Shown here: piece after piece, positions 25,759 through 35,394 of the stretch
How positions within the stretch are numbered: position 1 is the first letter of the stretch
Layout of the letters: every line of letters begins with the position of its first letter
Origin: Tubulanus polymorphus
Taxonomy: Eukaryota; Nemertea; Palaeonemertea; Tubulaniformes; Tubulanidae
Length of the DNA: 60,000 bases
Direction: 5' to 3'
NCBI RefSeq assembly: GCF_964204645.1
Contig: NC_134029.1
Location: forward strand, 10,842,850 to 10,902,849
Notes under the pieces: model-generated
Database searches by the model: none
The model's input: the letters and a program-made list of their open reading frames with translations, nothing else
What the model was told of the DNA's origin: nothing
Position numbers and translations under genes: made by a program

Positions 25759-25848
25759 AGTAATAGGGAAAATGTTGTTTCATACCAAAGGTCGGGTCGA
25801 GCACACGCTCCCCAACCTTTGATATGAAACAACACTTTCCCTATTACT
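25759..25848. repeat. Short stand-alone palindrome with Polinton-like ends
   Basis: It begins AGTAATAGGG and ends CCCTATTACT, with TTTCATACCAAAGGTCG and ACCTTTGATATGAAAC as inner arms. The same outer motif and CAAAGGTCGAG core bound the terminal palindromes of both Polintons. It has no genes. The six flanking bases (TCTATG left, TTTCAG right) do not match, so a separate insertion event is not proven. Confidence 0.75.
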
Positions 25849-25943
25849 TTTCAGTACTTTTATGTGTTAAATTCTTATAAAAGTAACGAGAAATTAACGA
25901 GTGAAATAATTCATATTTAAATCAGTGAATATTTATATTTATA

Positions 25944-26989
25944 CCCAGCTAACAAAAAACGTTCAAAGAACGTTTTCTAAAAGTTTTTCACTAACGTTTT
26001 AACGTTAATGTTGAACGTTCGTGCAAGGTTTGTAGAACGTTTTTTTTTGTATATGTATTTTAAGGTTCACAGAACGTTTTTGATAAAATTGACTGAACGT
26101 TACTTCACAACCTCTCTGCAACCATTGAGCTTGATAAAAACGTTCCAATAACGTTCGTATAACGTTACATTATAACCATGATGTCCTCTTTCACGAGCTC
26201 GAATAAATCCCTTTCAACTAACTAATGTTTGAATTATTTTACCTCACTTTTATTTTGTATCTACGTATATATACATGTATAATATCGAAATTATTCACTC
26301 GAAAGTTAGTTCTCCAGTGCACCAGTCGTCGTCGTTACAGCGTAGCTGGCAGCCTTTGTGATTCCTAAAATAAAAAGGAAATAATATAGAAACTTTTATT
26401 TTCATAGTTGTGTTAAGCCTTGAAGTTCATTTCATCCATACATACAGGGATTGTTATGCTTGTTATTGGAGAACAACAGTTATGTCATTTCATTGATATA
26501 AAACCCGACGAGAAGGTCTCTAACGTGGGTTTCTACATAAAAGATTGTTTCAAAAACATTCTATCGGTATTCTTCCATATATTGAAAGTATCAAAATTTG
26601 TGGATTGAATAACGTACCTTAGTAAATAAACGATTTTTAAATCCCTTAAACACGCCGCTTAATAAAGCTGATTGCTGAACAATGACGAACACTTCCTGTT
26701 TTGATATGTCACGATATCCACCGGTTTCGAATCCCATATTGTTCTTTACTCCCGAAATTTTGAATCTTGCTTTCCAATGGTATTAAAACGTAGGAATCCA
26801 CGTCGGGATTTGCTTAAAACGGGCTATGTTGATGATATCTGACTTAACTAATAATTTGCTGCAGGCTCTTGGATGACAACGTTTAGAAAACCTTCAGAAA
26901 ACGTTATCGCCTGAACGTTACATTAAAAACTATCACACAACTTTCACGAACGTTTCCGAATGTTGTATGAACGTTGTGTGCTAGCTGGG
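25944..26989. mobile_element. Non-autonomous DNA transposon with CCCAGCTA ends and AACGTT subrepeats
   Basis: The left end CCCAGCTAACA and right end TGCTAGCTGGG are inverted. Both flanks are rich in AACGTT and GAACGTT (25960-26170 and 26880-26978). The 62-codon ORF inside has no recognisable similarity and I do not call it. The class of the autonomous partner is unknown. Confidence 0.6.
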
Positions 26990-27811
26990 ATTGCAGGTTT
27001 CTCGGTCGCTCGTCCGAAGGTGGTCAAACATGTCCCCCGTGGGACCTCACCGTCGTGCTGAAATATTTGATGGCGGCTCCGTATGAGCCCTTAGACTCTT
27101 TGTCGTTTGCTCGTCTTACCAAGAACACGGTTTTTTGTTACGTCTGGCCATGGCGGCTCGTAGGTCGGAACTACACGCTTTGTCGGTACGTCCCGGTCAT
27201 ATCGTTTACGGACCCCGCGACAGGACGATCACTCTGCGTCCCAGTCTTTCATTCTTAGCGAAGGACCAAAAACCGGCCTCGGCGGGTCGGGAATGGAAGA
27301 TCGAGGCTCTTACGCACAGGGTGTCCGGCGAGTTCCCGGACGGTTTTTATGCCCGGTCAGGGCTTTGAAGGCGTTCGTAGCCCGGTCGGCCCCCTTCCGG
27401 AAAGGAAGGGAAAGATTACTTTTGCCTTTGTCAGATAAGTCTGAGGCAGATATTTCTCGAGACACAGTATCTCGTTGGATCGTGTCTCTGATCAAAGAAG
27501 CCTTCAGTCAGAAAGGGGCTCCTCCTTCTGAGGACGTTGTTTCACACCAGGTTCGTGCTCTGGCCACTTCCTGGGCGGTGTTTTCCGGTGGATCTCTTGA
27601 TCAGGTTTGTAGGGCGGCCTTCTGGGCTTCGCCTTCGACCTTTTCTTCGTTATACTTGAAGGACGTTTCGGGCCAATTAGGCTCCTTGTCGTCAGTTGGG
27701 CCGGTAGTTCTGGCTCAGAGGAGGCGCCTCCCGGCTAAGACCTCTTCTACACTTAGTTCTCCCTTAGACCCCTTCGGCCGGAGAAGGGAGTTACCTTCTC
27801 TCTGTAATTAA
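26990..27811 (+). pseudogene. DIRS-type tyrosine recombinase, frameshifted fragment
   Basis: Three consecutive frames read as one recombinase: WDLTVVLKYLMAAPYEPLDS (from about 27037), then AARRSELHALSV (about 27150, the first catalytic arginine region), then the C-terminal part with HQVRALATSWA (H-x-x-R box, near 27543) and VCRAAFWASPSTFSSLYLKD (near 27610), which ends in the tyrosine. Such enzymes integrate DIRS retrotransposon circles. Frameshifts lie near 27135 and 27300. GC content is clearly higher than in the neighbourhood. No reverse transcriptase of the same element is present. Confidence 0.8.
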
Positions 27812-27828
27812 TTATTGTATCATTCATA

Positions 27829-27972
<144 letters not shown>

Positions 27973-28048
27973 CTCCTTACGACTTAGAGGCCAACCCACC
28001 TCCTTTTGCTTTGAGATTCTGGCTAGTTTGTGTTTACAGGGAAGCTAT

Positions 28049-28190
28049 TGACGGGAATATCACAATTTTTAGTATTAAAATTTGTATTCCCGAAATACTT
28101 ACCTGTAAAAACATACGTTTTTGTCCCATTTTTACAGGTAAGTATTTCGGGAATACAAATTTTGATACGATAAATTGTGATATTTTCAAG
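28049..28190. mobile_element. MITE-like palindrome
   Basis: GAATATCACAATTT (28055) through ACTTACCTGTAAAAAC pairs with TTTTTACAGGTAAGTATTTC through AAATTGTGATATTTTC (to 28188). The loop is about 15 bases. It abuts the 3' end of the PIF1-like relic. Confidence 0.7.
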
Positions 28191-30110
28191 AATCTCGTTA
28201 CATCCCTGTTGAAAGCTGTCTGGCTCCTGGTACTTAACTTTTGATAGAAATTCATCAAAATCAAATCCATCCGGCAATTCATACATTATCAAAGCTGTAG
28301 CAGCTTTAACATAATTGTCCAAATCAGATAATTCTTCCTCCGTCATTTCTTCTTCCATTTGATTATCGCACAAATCCTCAGAAATAACCAATACATCACT
28401 ACCATCTGTTGCCTGATACCTTACAAGATTTTTTGAGCAGCAACGCAAATCTTCCGGAACTTCAGTGACTGACTTCATGTTCTCGTAAAATGTGACGAAC
28501 GTCTCTGGCTGCGGAATTATGACAGAAATATTAAAGTTTTTTAGCTGTCATCCATCCGAAGTTTTACATCGGCCAATGGCAACACCTAATTGGCCCGGAC
28601 TTCTTTTATTTTCGCAGTCAACGATTGCGCGATCACAAGTCATCCCTTGTGACTTGTGTATCGTAACAGCAAATCCTAAATCAACCGGGTACTGGATACG
28701 CGTTGCTATCGTCTTACATTCGTACGGATCGTACACTGAAAAGATGTTTGATTAAGATGAACTATTTTTTATAGAAACTTTTAGACAAAACTTTGAGACG
28801 TTACAAAGCACTTATTTTATCTAGCGGCACCCTCAAAAACAACAGTTTATGAGAGGTACTTTAAGTACTTATATCACAAAAGAAATAAAGTATCTAAACT
28901 AATGAGGCTGTCTGTACAACGGCCTATGGCCTTCTTTGATGGTAAATAATGATATGATATGATCAAGATTCAATAATATTGGGTAAAATATTTTTGTTGG
29001 TCTATGATTGTTAAGTTATCCAAACTCAGAACAATAGAAATGTATACCTGTAAGATTGTACTTCTTCATCTCTATGGTGATATCTACGTCCACCCAATGT
29101 ACAACTGGACCATCCTTGAAATCAACGACTATCCCGGTGCTGCCATTCACTTACTTGTCACTCAGGTTTGCTAAAAATGACAGGGGCGCTTCGCTTCAAT
29201 AGCAGACGTTTTGGAGCTCTCATTTTATTCCAGGGAGCTTTTCATCCCATGGTCCTCCGCAATGAATTTGAAAAGTTCACCTTGCATCTGTTATGAAAAT
29301 GATATGACGAAAAGGATTACATTTTAAACAACAACATATAGGACTACAGTGAAAAGGCAAAGAACACTTACTTCAACAAGGGACTCAACATTCTCTTGAA
29401 CTTGAACTTCCAAGTTTGTTGAAAATAATTTAAGTGCTCGAACAGGGTTGATTGGTCGCTGCAAAGTTAGTAGATACTTTATTGTGTCTTGATCTTTCAC
29501 TCCTCTACTACAGTCATGTATAGCCTGAAATCAAGATAAACCAATATTAAAAATACCAATTAGAAACCCCCTTAAATTTGGAGCATGAAATATTCTTTAA
29601 AATCAAACAGTTGATAGAATAACAAAGCATTTGTGATTCATCACCCACCTTGATAAGCTCTTTTTCATTCTGACGTTTAATTTCTTTAAGGACGACGTTA
29701 TGAACGAACATTTCTTTCCAAACAGTAGAACAAAATGGCATTATTCCTTCCTCACCATACGACAGGTCTGGGACAGGTGGGAGATGCAGAAAATCACATA
29801 AAAAGATGCATAAAATCACAGCGATCATGACATACAAACCACTTTGAAGAGAAATAAATAGTACGTCAGACCAACCTGATACAATGACTTGTAGGCCACC
29901 AAATGGCAAGCAACCTCCTCCTCGATCAATTTTTCCAACAGATCAAACGTCTTACAGCTGATCATAGAAATGTCATCTATTATTAACACTTCCGTAGATT
30001 TCATTCTCTCATACGAATCTTTGTATCCTTCCTCGGTTTTAATTTTCTCAGTTAGGACATCCACCGAATACCGGCAATCACCTATGCCAGACCACCTGGA
30101 AGAGATGAAA
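28190..30110 (-). pseudogene. PIF1-like helicase relic, possibly with introns
   Basis: Minus-strand segments in order: CRYSVDVLTEKIKTEEGYKD then LIIDDISMISCKTFDLLEKL (Walker B, about 29960-29990), PFGGLQVIVSG (about 29890), FLHLPPVPDLSYGEEG (about 29770), HNVVLKEIKRQNEKELIK (about 29670), a coding stretch at 29525-29370, a damaged VNGSTGIVVDFKDGPVVHW at about 29140-29085, and GFAVTIHKSQGMTCDRAIVD (28670-28610, the C-terminal helicase motif). Some gaps have GT/AG-like edges, which suggests a spliced gene, but stops inside the 29200-29130 part indicate decay. The family unwinds DNA. The Walker A exon is not seen, so it is a 5'-truncated copy. Confidence 0.7.
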
Positions 30111-30285
30111 ACAAAAAATGTCTTTATTTAACATCATTGTGACATGCCTGGGACGGGTAGTGGCCCAGTTCTATTTAGGAACCCAAATCAAGCATTATCA
30201 ATGGCATATGTGTTTCTTAATTGACTGTGATCTTTTATCAAAATAATTACCATTCAGTTCGGTACATACATGCTTAGGTCTAGGC

Positions 30286-33200
30286 TTGTGGGTTTTGATA
30301 ATTATTCATTACACTTTAATGCTTGGTAGGCCTCACGTGTATCACTGCACCAAACACACGTCTTACCTATGGATCGTCATAACGGAGCAGTGGCCGGAGT
30401 ACACCTGCGTCGCCTTCCCTGTCGAGGCAGTTAGAGCGACCCTTTTGCGATCTAACTGTAATTCCTTAGCACGATCTATAGCGAATTTGAGTTGCATGTT
30501 ACCCACGGATCGAAATATCGTATTAAAATTCTTCTTCTTCACGTTCCCGTACCTCGTCGCTAGCTTCCGAAATTATGAGAAATGCTATATCAAATCCAGG
30601 ACTGCCAAAAGTAAAGTAAAGTTCCTTCAGGAGTGTTATGCCGAAAAAGTGGTTCCGCGATCACTTTCTTGGATTTGGAAATACGACTCCAGCTCTGCGT
30701 TTCCATCCGAAGCTAACAAGCAACTCAAATTCGCTATAGATCGTGCTAAGGAAGACTGTAACTATCAGTTCTACAAATTCCGTCAATCTCAAAATTATTT
30801 GAAGTCACACGTACCGGACCTATTCCTCTGGAAATCGCTCTCCACTATTGTTCAAGGCTCTGGAAAATATCATCAGCACAGAAAGTCTGTGGATCTTACC
30901 AACCAACTGAATAAACTCATTGATTCCAGCCCGGACTAGATTTAGCAACACCGAAAACATAGTAAATTTGTCTTCAACCACGTTATCTTCTACTCAGTGT
31001 CAACTTCTCGGCTACGGTTTGAATTTTTCTCTTCCTCATCAAGATAAACATGTTTTAGACTTTGTCACCCAATCGGAATATCGCAAATCATCTCCGAACA
31101 GTTTGGACTATAACTTTATATTCATGAATCTACAGGCTATTTGCGATCAACTCAACAGGAACATCTTTGAATATCTACCTCGTCGATTTCGGCTCGCCCT
31201 CCAAGAACTACGGAAGTTAAAGACTAATATCTAAGGCTGATAAAGGTGGCAAGATTGTGATTTTAGATCTGGATAATTATAATGTTAAAATGCAATCTCT
31301 CTTGGATAATCCTTGTGTTTATAAGAAACTTAAATCGAATCCTCTTCCTCGTATGCAAGCTAATTTCAACAGAAGTCTTTCGGATATTATTAAACGTTTC
31401 CCCTCCGCTAAAGAAACTCTGAATAAGTTCCATTCACGTCTTCCCTCTTTACCATATATCTATGGATTGCCTAAAATTCATAAAGATAATGTTCCACTGC
31501 GCCCTATAGTCTCCAATTGTAATTCTCCTACATACCGGTTATCTAAATTTCTCGCGAAACAGTTATCTCCAGTGCTCGGTTCGTTCTCTCCGTCGCACCT
31601 TCGCCATAATCAACACTTACTTGAACGTATTAAGAATATTATCCCATGGCAACGACAAATTTATATCATTTGATTTTACTTCCCTTTTTACCAATGTTCC
31701 TCTTGGACCTACTCTTGATTTCTTAAAACGCAGATTACCATCACTTAACATTAACTTCGGCATTACTACGGATTGTATCATCGACCTTATCTCTATTTGT
31801 ACGACGGACTCCTTTTTTGAATTCAACAATTGTTTTTACGAACAGACATTCGGTATCGCTATGGGAAATCCTCTTAGTCCTATTCTAGCTAATTTATTCC
31901 TAGAACATGTTGAATCTGAAATATTGCCTCTTTATACTGATATTCACCCTAAAATCTGGCTCAGATATGTTGACGATGTTCTGGCTTTGGTTCCCTTTGA
32001 CTTCAATGTTGATAACTTTCTTATATATTTAAACTCCCTTTACCCGTCTCTGGCTTTTACGTATGAATGGGAATCTAATAGTAAAATACCTTTTCTGGAT
32101 GTTTTAATTTTTAACTGTGGATCCTTTTTGAAATTCGCGGTTTATAGGAAACCTACCAACGCTGAATCCTACCTCCATTACTTCTCTTTTACTTCTCCGG
32201 ATATTAAACTCGGTTTAGCTCAAGGATTATTTCTTCGCGCTTTGAGAATTTGCGACCCCTCATTTCTACCCGATGAAATTCAACATATTAACCAATCTCT
32301 CAAAAAACTTGCCTACACCGATTTCCTATTGAAAAAAGCTCTACTTAACGCTCGTACTACGCATTTTAGAAATAACAACCTTAGAACTCCTACGTTGGCT
32401 ACCGATAAACAGCCTATCATTGTACCGTATTGTCGTGCGACCTGGAGGGGGAAGCCCGAAATTGCTGTGGGAGAGCGCCGCTGTTCTTGTTCGTGACGTA
32501 TGCACTTCCCCTCCTGTCCTGCACGGCGATATAGAAACCAGAGACCAAACATAACCAACAACTAAACTCAGGTTGATAAAATGATGCAAGGGTTCTATTG
32601 CATGAAACTTAAACAAATGACAACTGACAATATCATATCACCCTTACCCTACTTGGTGCGCTGCCTCTGCTCTGGTCGAAGCCGCCAATGTTGCTCTCCC
32701 TCTCCGTTTTTCCCCGAGAGTACCGTGCATTTATTCTAGAAATTTATCTTATCTAATTCCGGGTTTGAACATAAAGCTTTTAATTATTCTATAATTACTA
32801 AACAGCAGGAATTGTCCCACGAGCTTGTAATAGCAGAAAGTGATACGTAGTTAAATTGATTAAAATGCCTATGTCACAACAGTATGTACCTTTCCTCGAG
32901 AATTCTAAAGTTTCTATTCGGTCACTAAATAAACAACTTACAATTATAAACTTAGTAACATATTGATCAATAACAAACCGAAAACCGAATCCCTAAACTG
33001 TGGAATTTATAAAATACCTTGTAAAGTTTGCGACAAAGTATATATAGGAGAAACAGGTCGGAATCTTAATCAACGCATAAAAGAGCATAAATTAGATGTA
33101 AAAAACTTTAAACCTGAAAGCGGAGTTGCTAGTCATGTTTTTCAGACTTCACACAATTTTGATTTTGCTAATGCTGAATTAATTTACCCTTGCAGCGATA

Positions 33201-33337
33201 AAACTAGAAGACATATTTTGGAATCTGCATTAATTATTGAAAATTCGAACAACGTTGTAAACCTTCACAATGGTTTTTCACCCCATAATAAACTTATATC
33301 AAAATTCCTCTGTAAACTGGTTAAACTCAACACTTGA
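30286..33337 (+). pseudogene. Penelope-like element ORF: reverse transcriptase plus GIY-YIG endonuclease
   Basis: The N-terminal part (30286-31234) has a conserved FLQECYAEKVVPRSL segment. The reverse transcriptase shows GLPKIHKDNVPLRPIVS (about 31467), FDFTSLFTNVPLG (motif A, about 31665), AMGNPLSPILANLFLEH (motif B, about 31860), RYVDDVLAL (motif C, about 31965) and PFLDVLIFNCG. After an interruption at about 32440-32875 the C-terminal endonuclease is readable: CGIYKIPCKVCDKVYIGETG (32999-33058), the GIY...YIG signature with an inserted C-x-x-C, followed by RIKEHK. Frameshifts lie near 30935, 31235 and 31660. Gene architecture is diagnostic of Penelope-like elements. Confidence 0.88.
32440..32875. 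other. Sequence interrupting the Penelope-like ORF
   Basis: Reverse transcriptase similarity stops just after ATTGTACCGTATTG (to about 32432) and the downstream part resumes near 32880. The interior is GC-richer at its left edge (CGACCTGGAGGGGGAAG) and has no recognised genes; edges are approximate. Confidence 0.45.
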
Positions 33338-33745
33338 TTTCCCCTTTGATTATTTGTTATTTGTTCTCTCATCAATTTCGTCTCTGACTTAACTTCTATT
33401 CACCTTTGTTTTAATTTAAGTGCCCCTTAGTTTGTCTTTCTTTTTACTACTGACTTTAAGTTTCATTTATATTTATACTCACTATTGTTAATTACCCCTT
33501 AGTTTGCTTCCCTTTAATCTATTTTAGCGTGTAACTGTTTCTACGTGAATTTTCCTTTAGTTTGTATCATCTCTGATTACTTGAATTAGTCTCTTTGTCT
33601 CTGGATTGTATATATATCTCATAATTTCTGTAGTATCTCATTATTCCTGAAGATGACTATTAGGATATAGTCGAAACGTTGAAATAAACTACTATCTCGA
33701 AGTTTCATTTTCGGACTTTTTATTATTGTGGGATTGTCTCCTCAT
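33338..33745 (+). mobile_element. 3' terminal region of the Penelope-like element
   Basis: AT-rich non-coding tail with repeated CCCCTTAGTTTG-like segments (33421, 33506), the hammerhead-like core at 33647-33677 and ATTATTGTGGGATTGTCTCC near 33720. The last part resembles the arms of the palindrome at 18190-18521. Confidence 0.55.
33647..33677 (+). ncRNA. Hammerhead ribozyme-like core at the Penelope end
   Basis: CTGAAGA (33647-33653) and GAAAC (33673-33677) flank a 6-bp stem, GACTAT (33655-33660) with ATAGTC (33667-33672). Penelope-like elements are known to carry hammerhead motifs in their terminal repeats. One unpaired T lies between CTGAAGA and the stem, unlike the textbook core, and the outer helices are not clear, so activity is uncertain. 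The same layout with a different stem occurs at 18418-18448. Confidence 0.5.
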
Positions 33746-34789
33746 CGTGAGATGTGTCGATTTACTTTTCGTTTATCCGTCGAATTTCCTCTGCTAAGCC
33801 CGAAATACGCTCATTTGGTGAGTAAACTCTTATTATGAACAAAATATAAGATGTTGTGCTTCGATTGATGCATCGTTTGTCGGATTTGGACGCTGAAATC
33901 ACCACGAGCTCTTCACTTGAAGTTGAAAGGTAGAGGATTTTTGCTGCCATAGCAATTGCAGTACAGGATATTTTGGGGGTCTCCGGCGCATTTAATCGCG
34001 ATTTTGAGTGGTGAAACGTTATCAAATGGCCTCCAAGTATACATAGACATATTTAGAAAATATAGGATGTTTTGAACAGTTTAAAAGAGATTTCATCGAA
34101 ATCCTTTGGATATTTGAGGAGTTACAGCAGTTTTAAATCGAAGTGTCTGTATAGGAGTTTCCACCCTTTTTCTTTTTATATATATAGTACCAGGGATACT
34201 GGATGATCTAAGCTACAGTTCACCCCCAAACTTATGATACGAGCCCCTGTGGCTAATATAACAAAATTAATGAAAACTGATTGGCAGTGGATAAAGATCT
34301 TCCATTTGTCTTACATTCAAATATCACAGCGAAATAAGTAACGTATAAATGAAACAAACAGTGAACGATCACTGTCACTCAAGTAAGTTGTTGACAGTCT
34401 GCAAACATGTAAAAGGTACCGACTGTCCATGATTATGGTTATAGAAACAATGCATTGACAAGTAGCACTGGCACAAATGGTAAAATTACAAATATGGTTA
34501 ATGCCCAGTAATTAAATGGTATATATGCATATTTATTGTGTAGACCACAACTAATTTAGAAAATAAAATACAGTAGAGTCTGGTAGAGATAGAGTCTATC
34601 CACTCAGAAAAAGTTCGACTCGAGCTAGGTCTACTGTAGTAACAAATACCTGGTAATATATCACTTCGGATCCACTAAAAATATAGCAGTCAAAATCAAA
34701 CTGACAACTATAAAACTGGGCCGTATAAATCGAAGTTATATATATGGTACATTAGTTTTAATATCAGGATCATCAACCGCTAACATTGC
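33746..34789. other. No gene seen; flank of Polinton B
   Basis: No ORF with recognisable similarity. A stretch at about 34176-34262 (TATATAGTACCAGGGATACTGG-type, then CCCCTGTGGCTA) resembles 55411-55475 in the same orientation, so it is part of a dispersed repeat. The remainder is AT-rich and unremarkable. Confidence 0.5.
34176..34262. repeat. Dispersed repeat shared with 55411-55475
   Basis: Both contain a TATATATAGTACC-like start, GATACTGG and a CCCTGTGGCTA end in the same orientation, with different spacing. They lie on opposite sides of Polinton B, 0.5 kb and 1.6 kb away. Family unknown. Confidence 0.45.
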
Positions 34790-34795
34790 ATCGTT
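34790..34795. repeat. Target-site duplication of Polinton B, left (ATCGTT)
   Basis: ATCGTT abuts the terminal AGTAATAGGG and recurs at 53795-53800. Confidence 0.92.
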
Positions 34796-35394
34796 AGTAA
34801 TAGGGGTTTAGTAGTTTCATACCAAAGGTCGAAAGGTCGAGCCCATTAAAAAACAAAATATTAAAAGTAATTAAAAAACTATAATATATTTTCATAACCG
34901 CGTGCATTTTATATCAAAACTAAATATTTATTCTAAGATATCAATAATATAAAAAGCATATTGTATTAAATCAATTGGTCGCTCCACTTCGCTACCGCTC
35001 CGCTCCGCGACCAATTGATTTAATTACAATACACAAATTCAAATAATCAAATATATTCAAATGATAATAATTCTATTATTCAACTGAAATGCACGCGGTT
35101 ATGAAAATATATTATAGTTTTTTAATTACTTTTAATATATGTTATTAATGAACTCGATCATTAAACCTTTGGTATGAAACAACTAAACCCCTATTACTCT
35201 TAAAATATTCATATATATATGAATAACATTTAAATCATTGAACTTCTAAAATCAATTTTAATAAAAAATATAGTATTAAAATGGAAGCAAATAAGTACTA
35301 CTGCCCAACATGTAATATCGATATAGATAAATCCCAAAAAGCAAGACACAATAAAACTAGAACACATTTAGAGAATAAATTGAAACTAGAATAT
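34796..35394. repeat. Left terminal inverted repeat of Polinton B
   Basis: It matches 53185-53794 inverted, and extends 114 bases into the polymerase coding region. The outer unit 34796-35198 is a near-palindrome: 34796-34909 pairs with 35088-35198, and the centre 34971-35018 is a GC-rich hairpin (TCAATTGGTCGC / GCGACCAATTGA). Confidence 0.92.
35207..35224. promoter_or_regulatory. Conserved TIR dyad ATTCATATATATATGAAT
   Basis: This palindrome lies 57 bases before the polymerase ATG. Equivalent dyads occur in all four Polinton arms here (843-858, 24240-24255, 53355-53372), always just inside the outer palindrome and before the first gene. Its TATA-rich centre and retention while the outer sequence changed suggest a promoter or terminal-protein/integrase site; which one is not known. 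Confidence 0.5.

Larger units (their letters stand above)
24761..25923. mobile_element. Foldback element with ACTCGTTA arms
   Basis: About 45 bp at 24761-24805 (TTACTCGTTAATTACTCGTT) recur inverted at 25879-25923. The interior holds a TAA microsatellite at 24806-24830, a tandem repeat at 25177-25440 and a short palindrome at 25759-25848. There is no ORF, and the target duplication could not be read. Confidence 0.5.

Noticed and set aside
25759-25848. Target-site duplication for the stand-alone palindrome
   Set aside because: The six bases on each side (TCTATG and TTTCAG) do not match, so a distinct transposition event is not shown.
26420-26608. 62-codon ORF inside the CCCAGCTA-ended transposon
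   Set aside because: Short, no similarity recognised, and surrounded by non-coding repeats.
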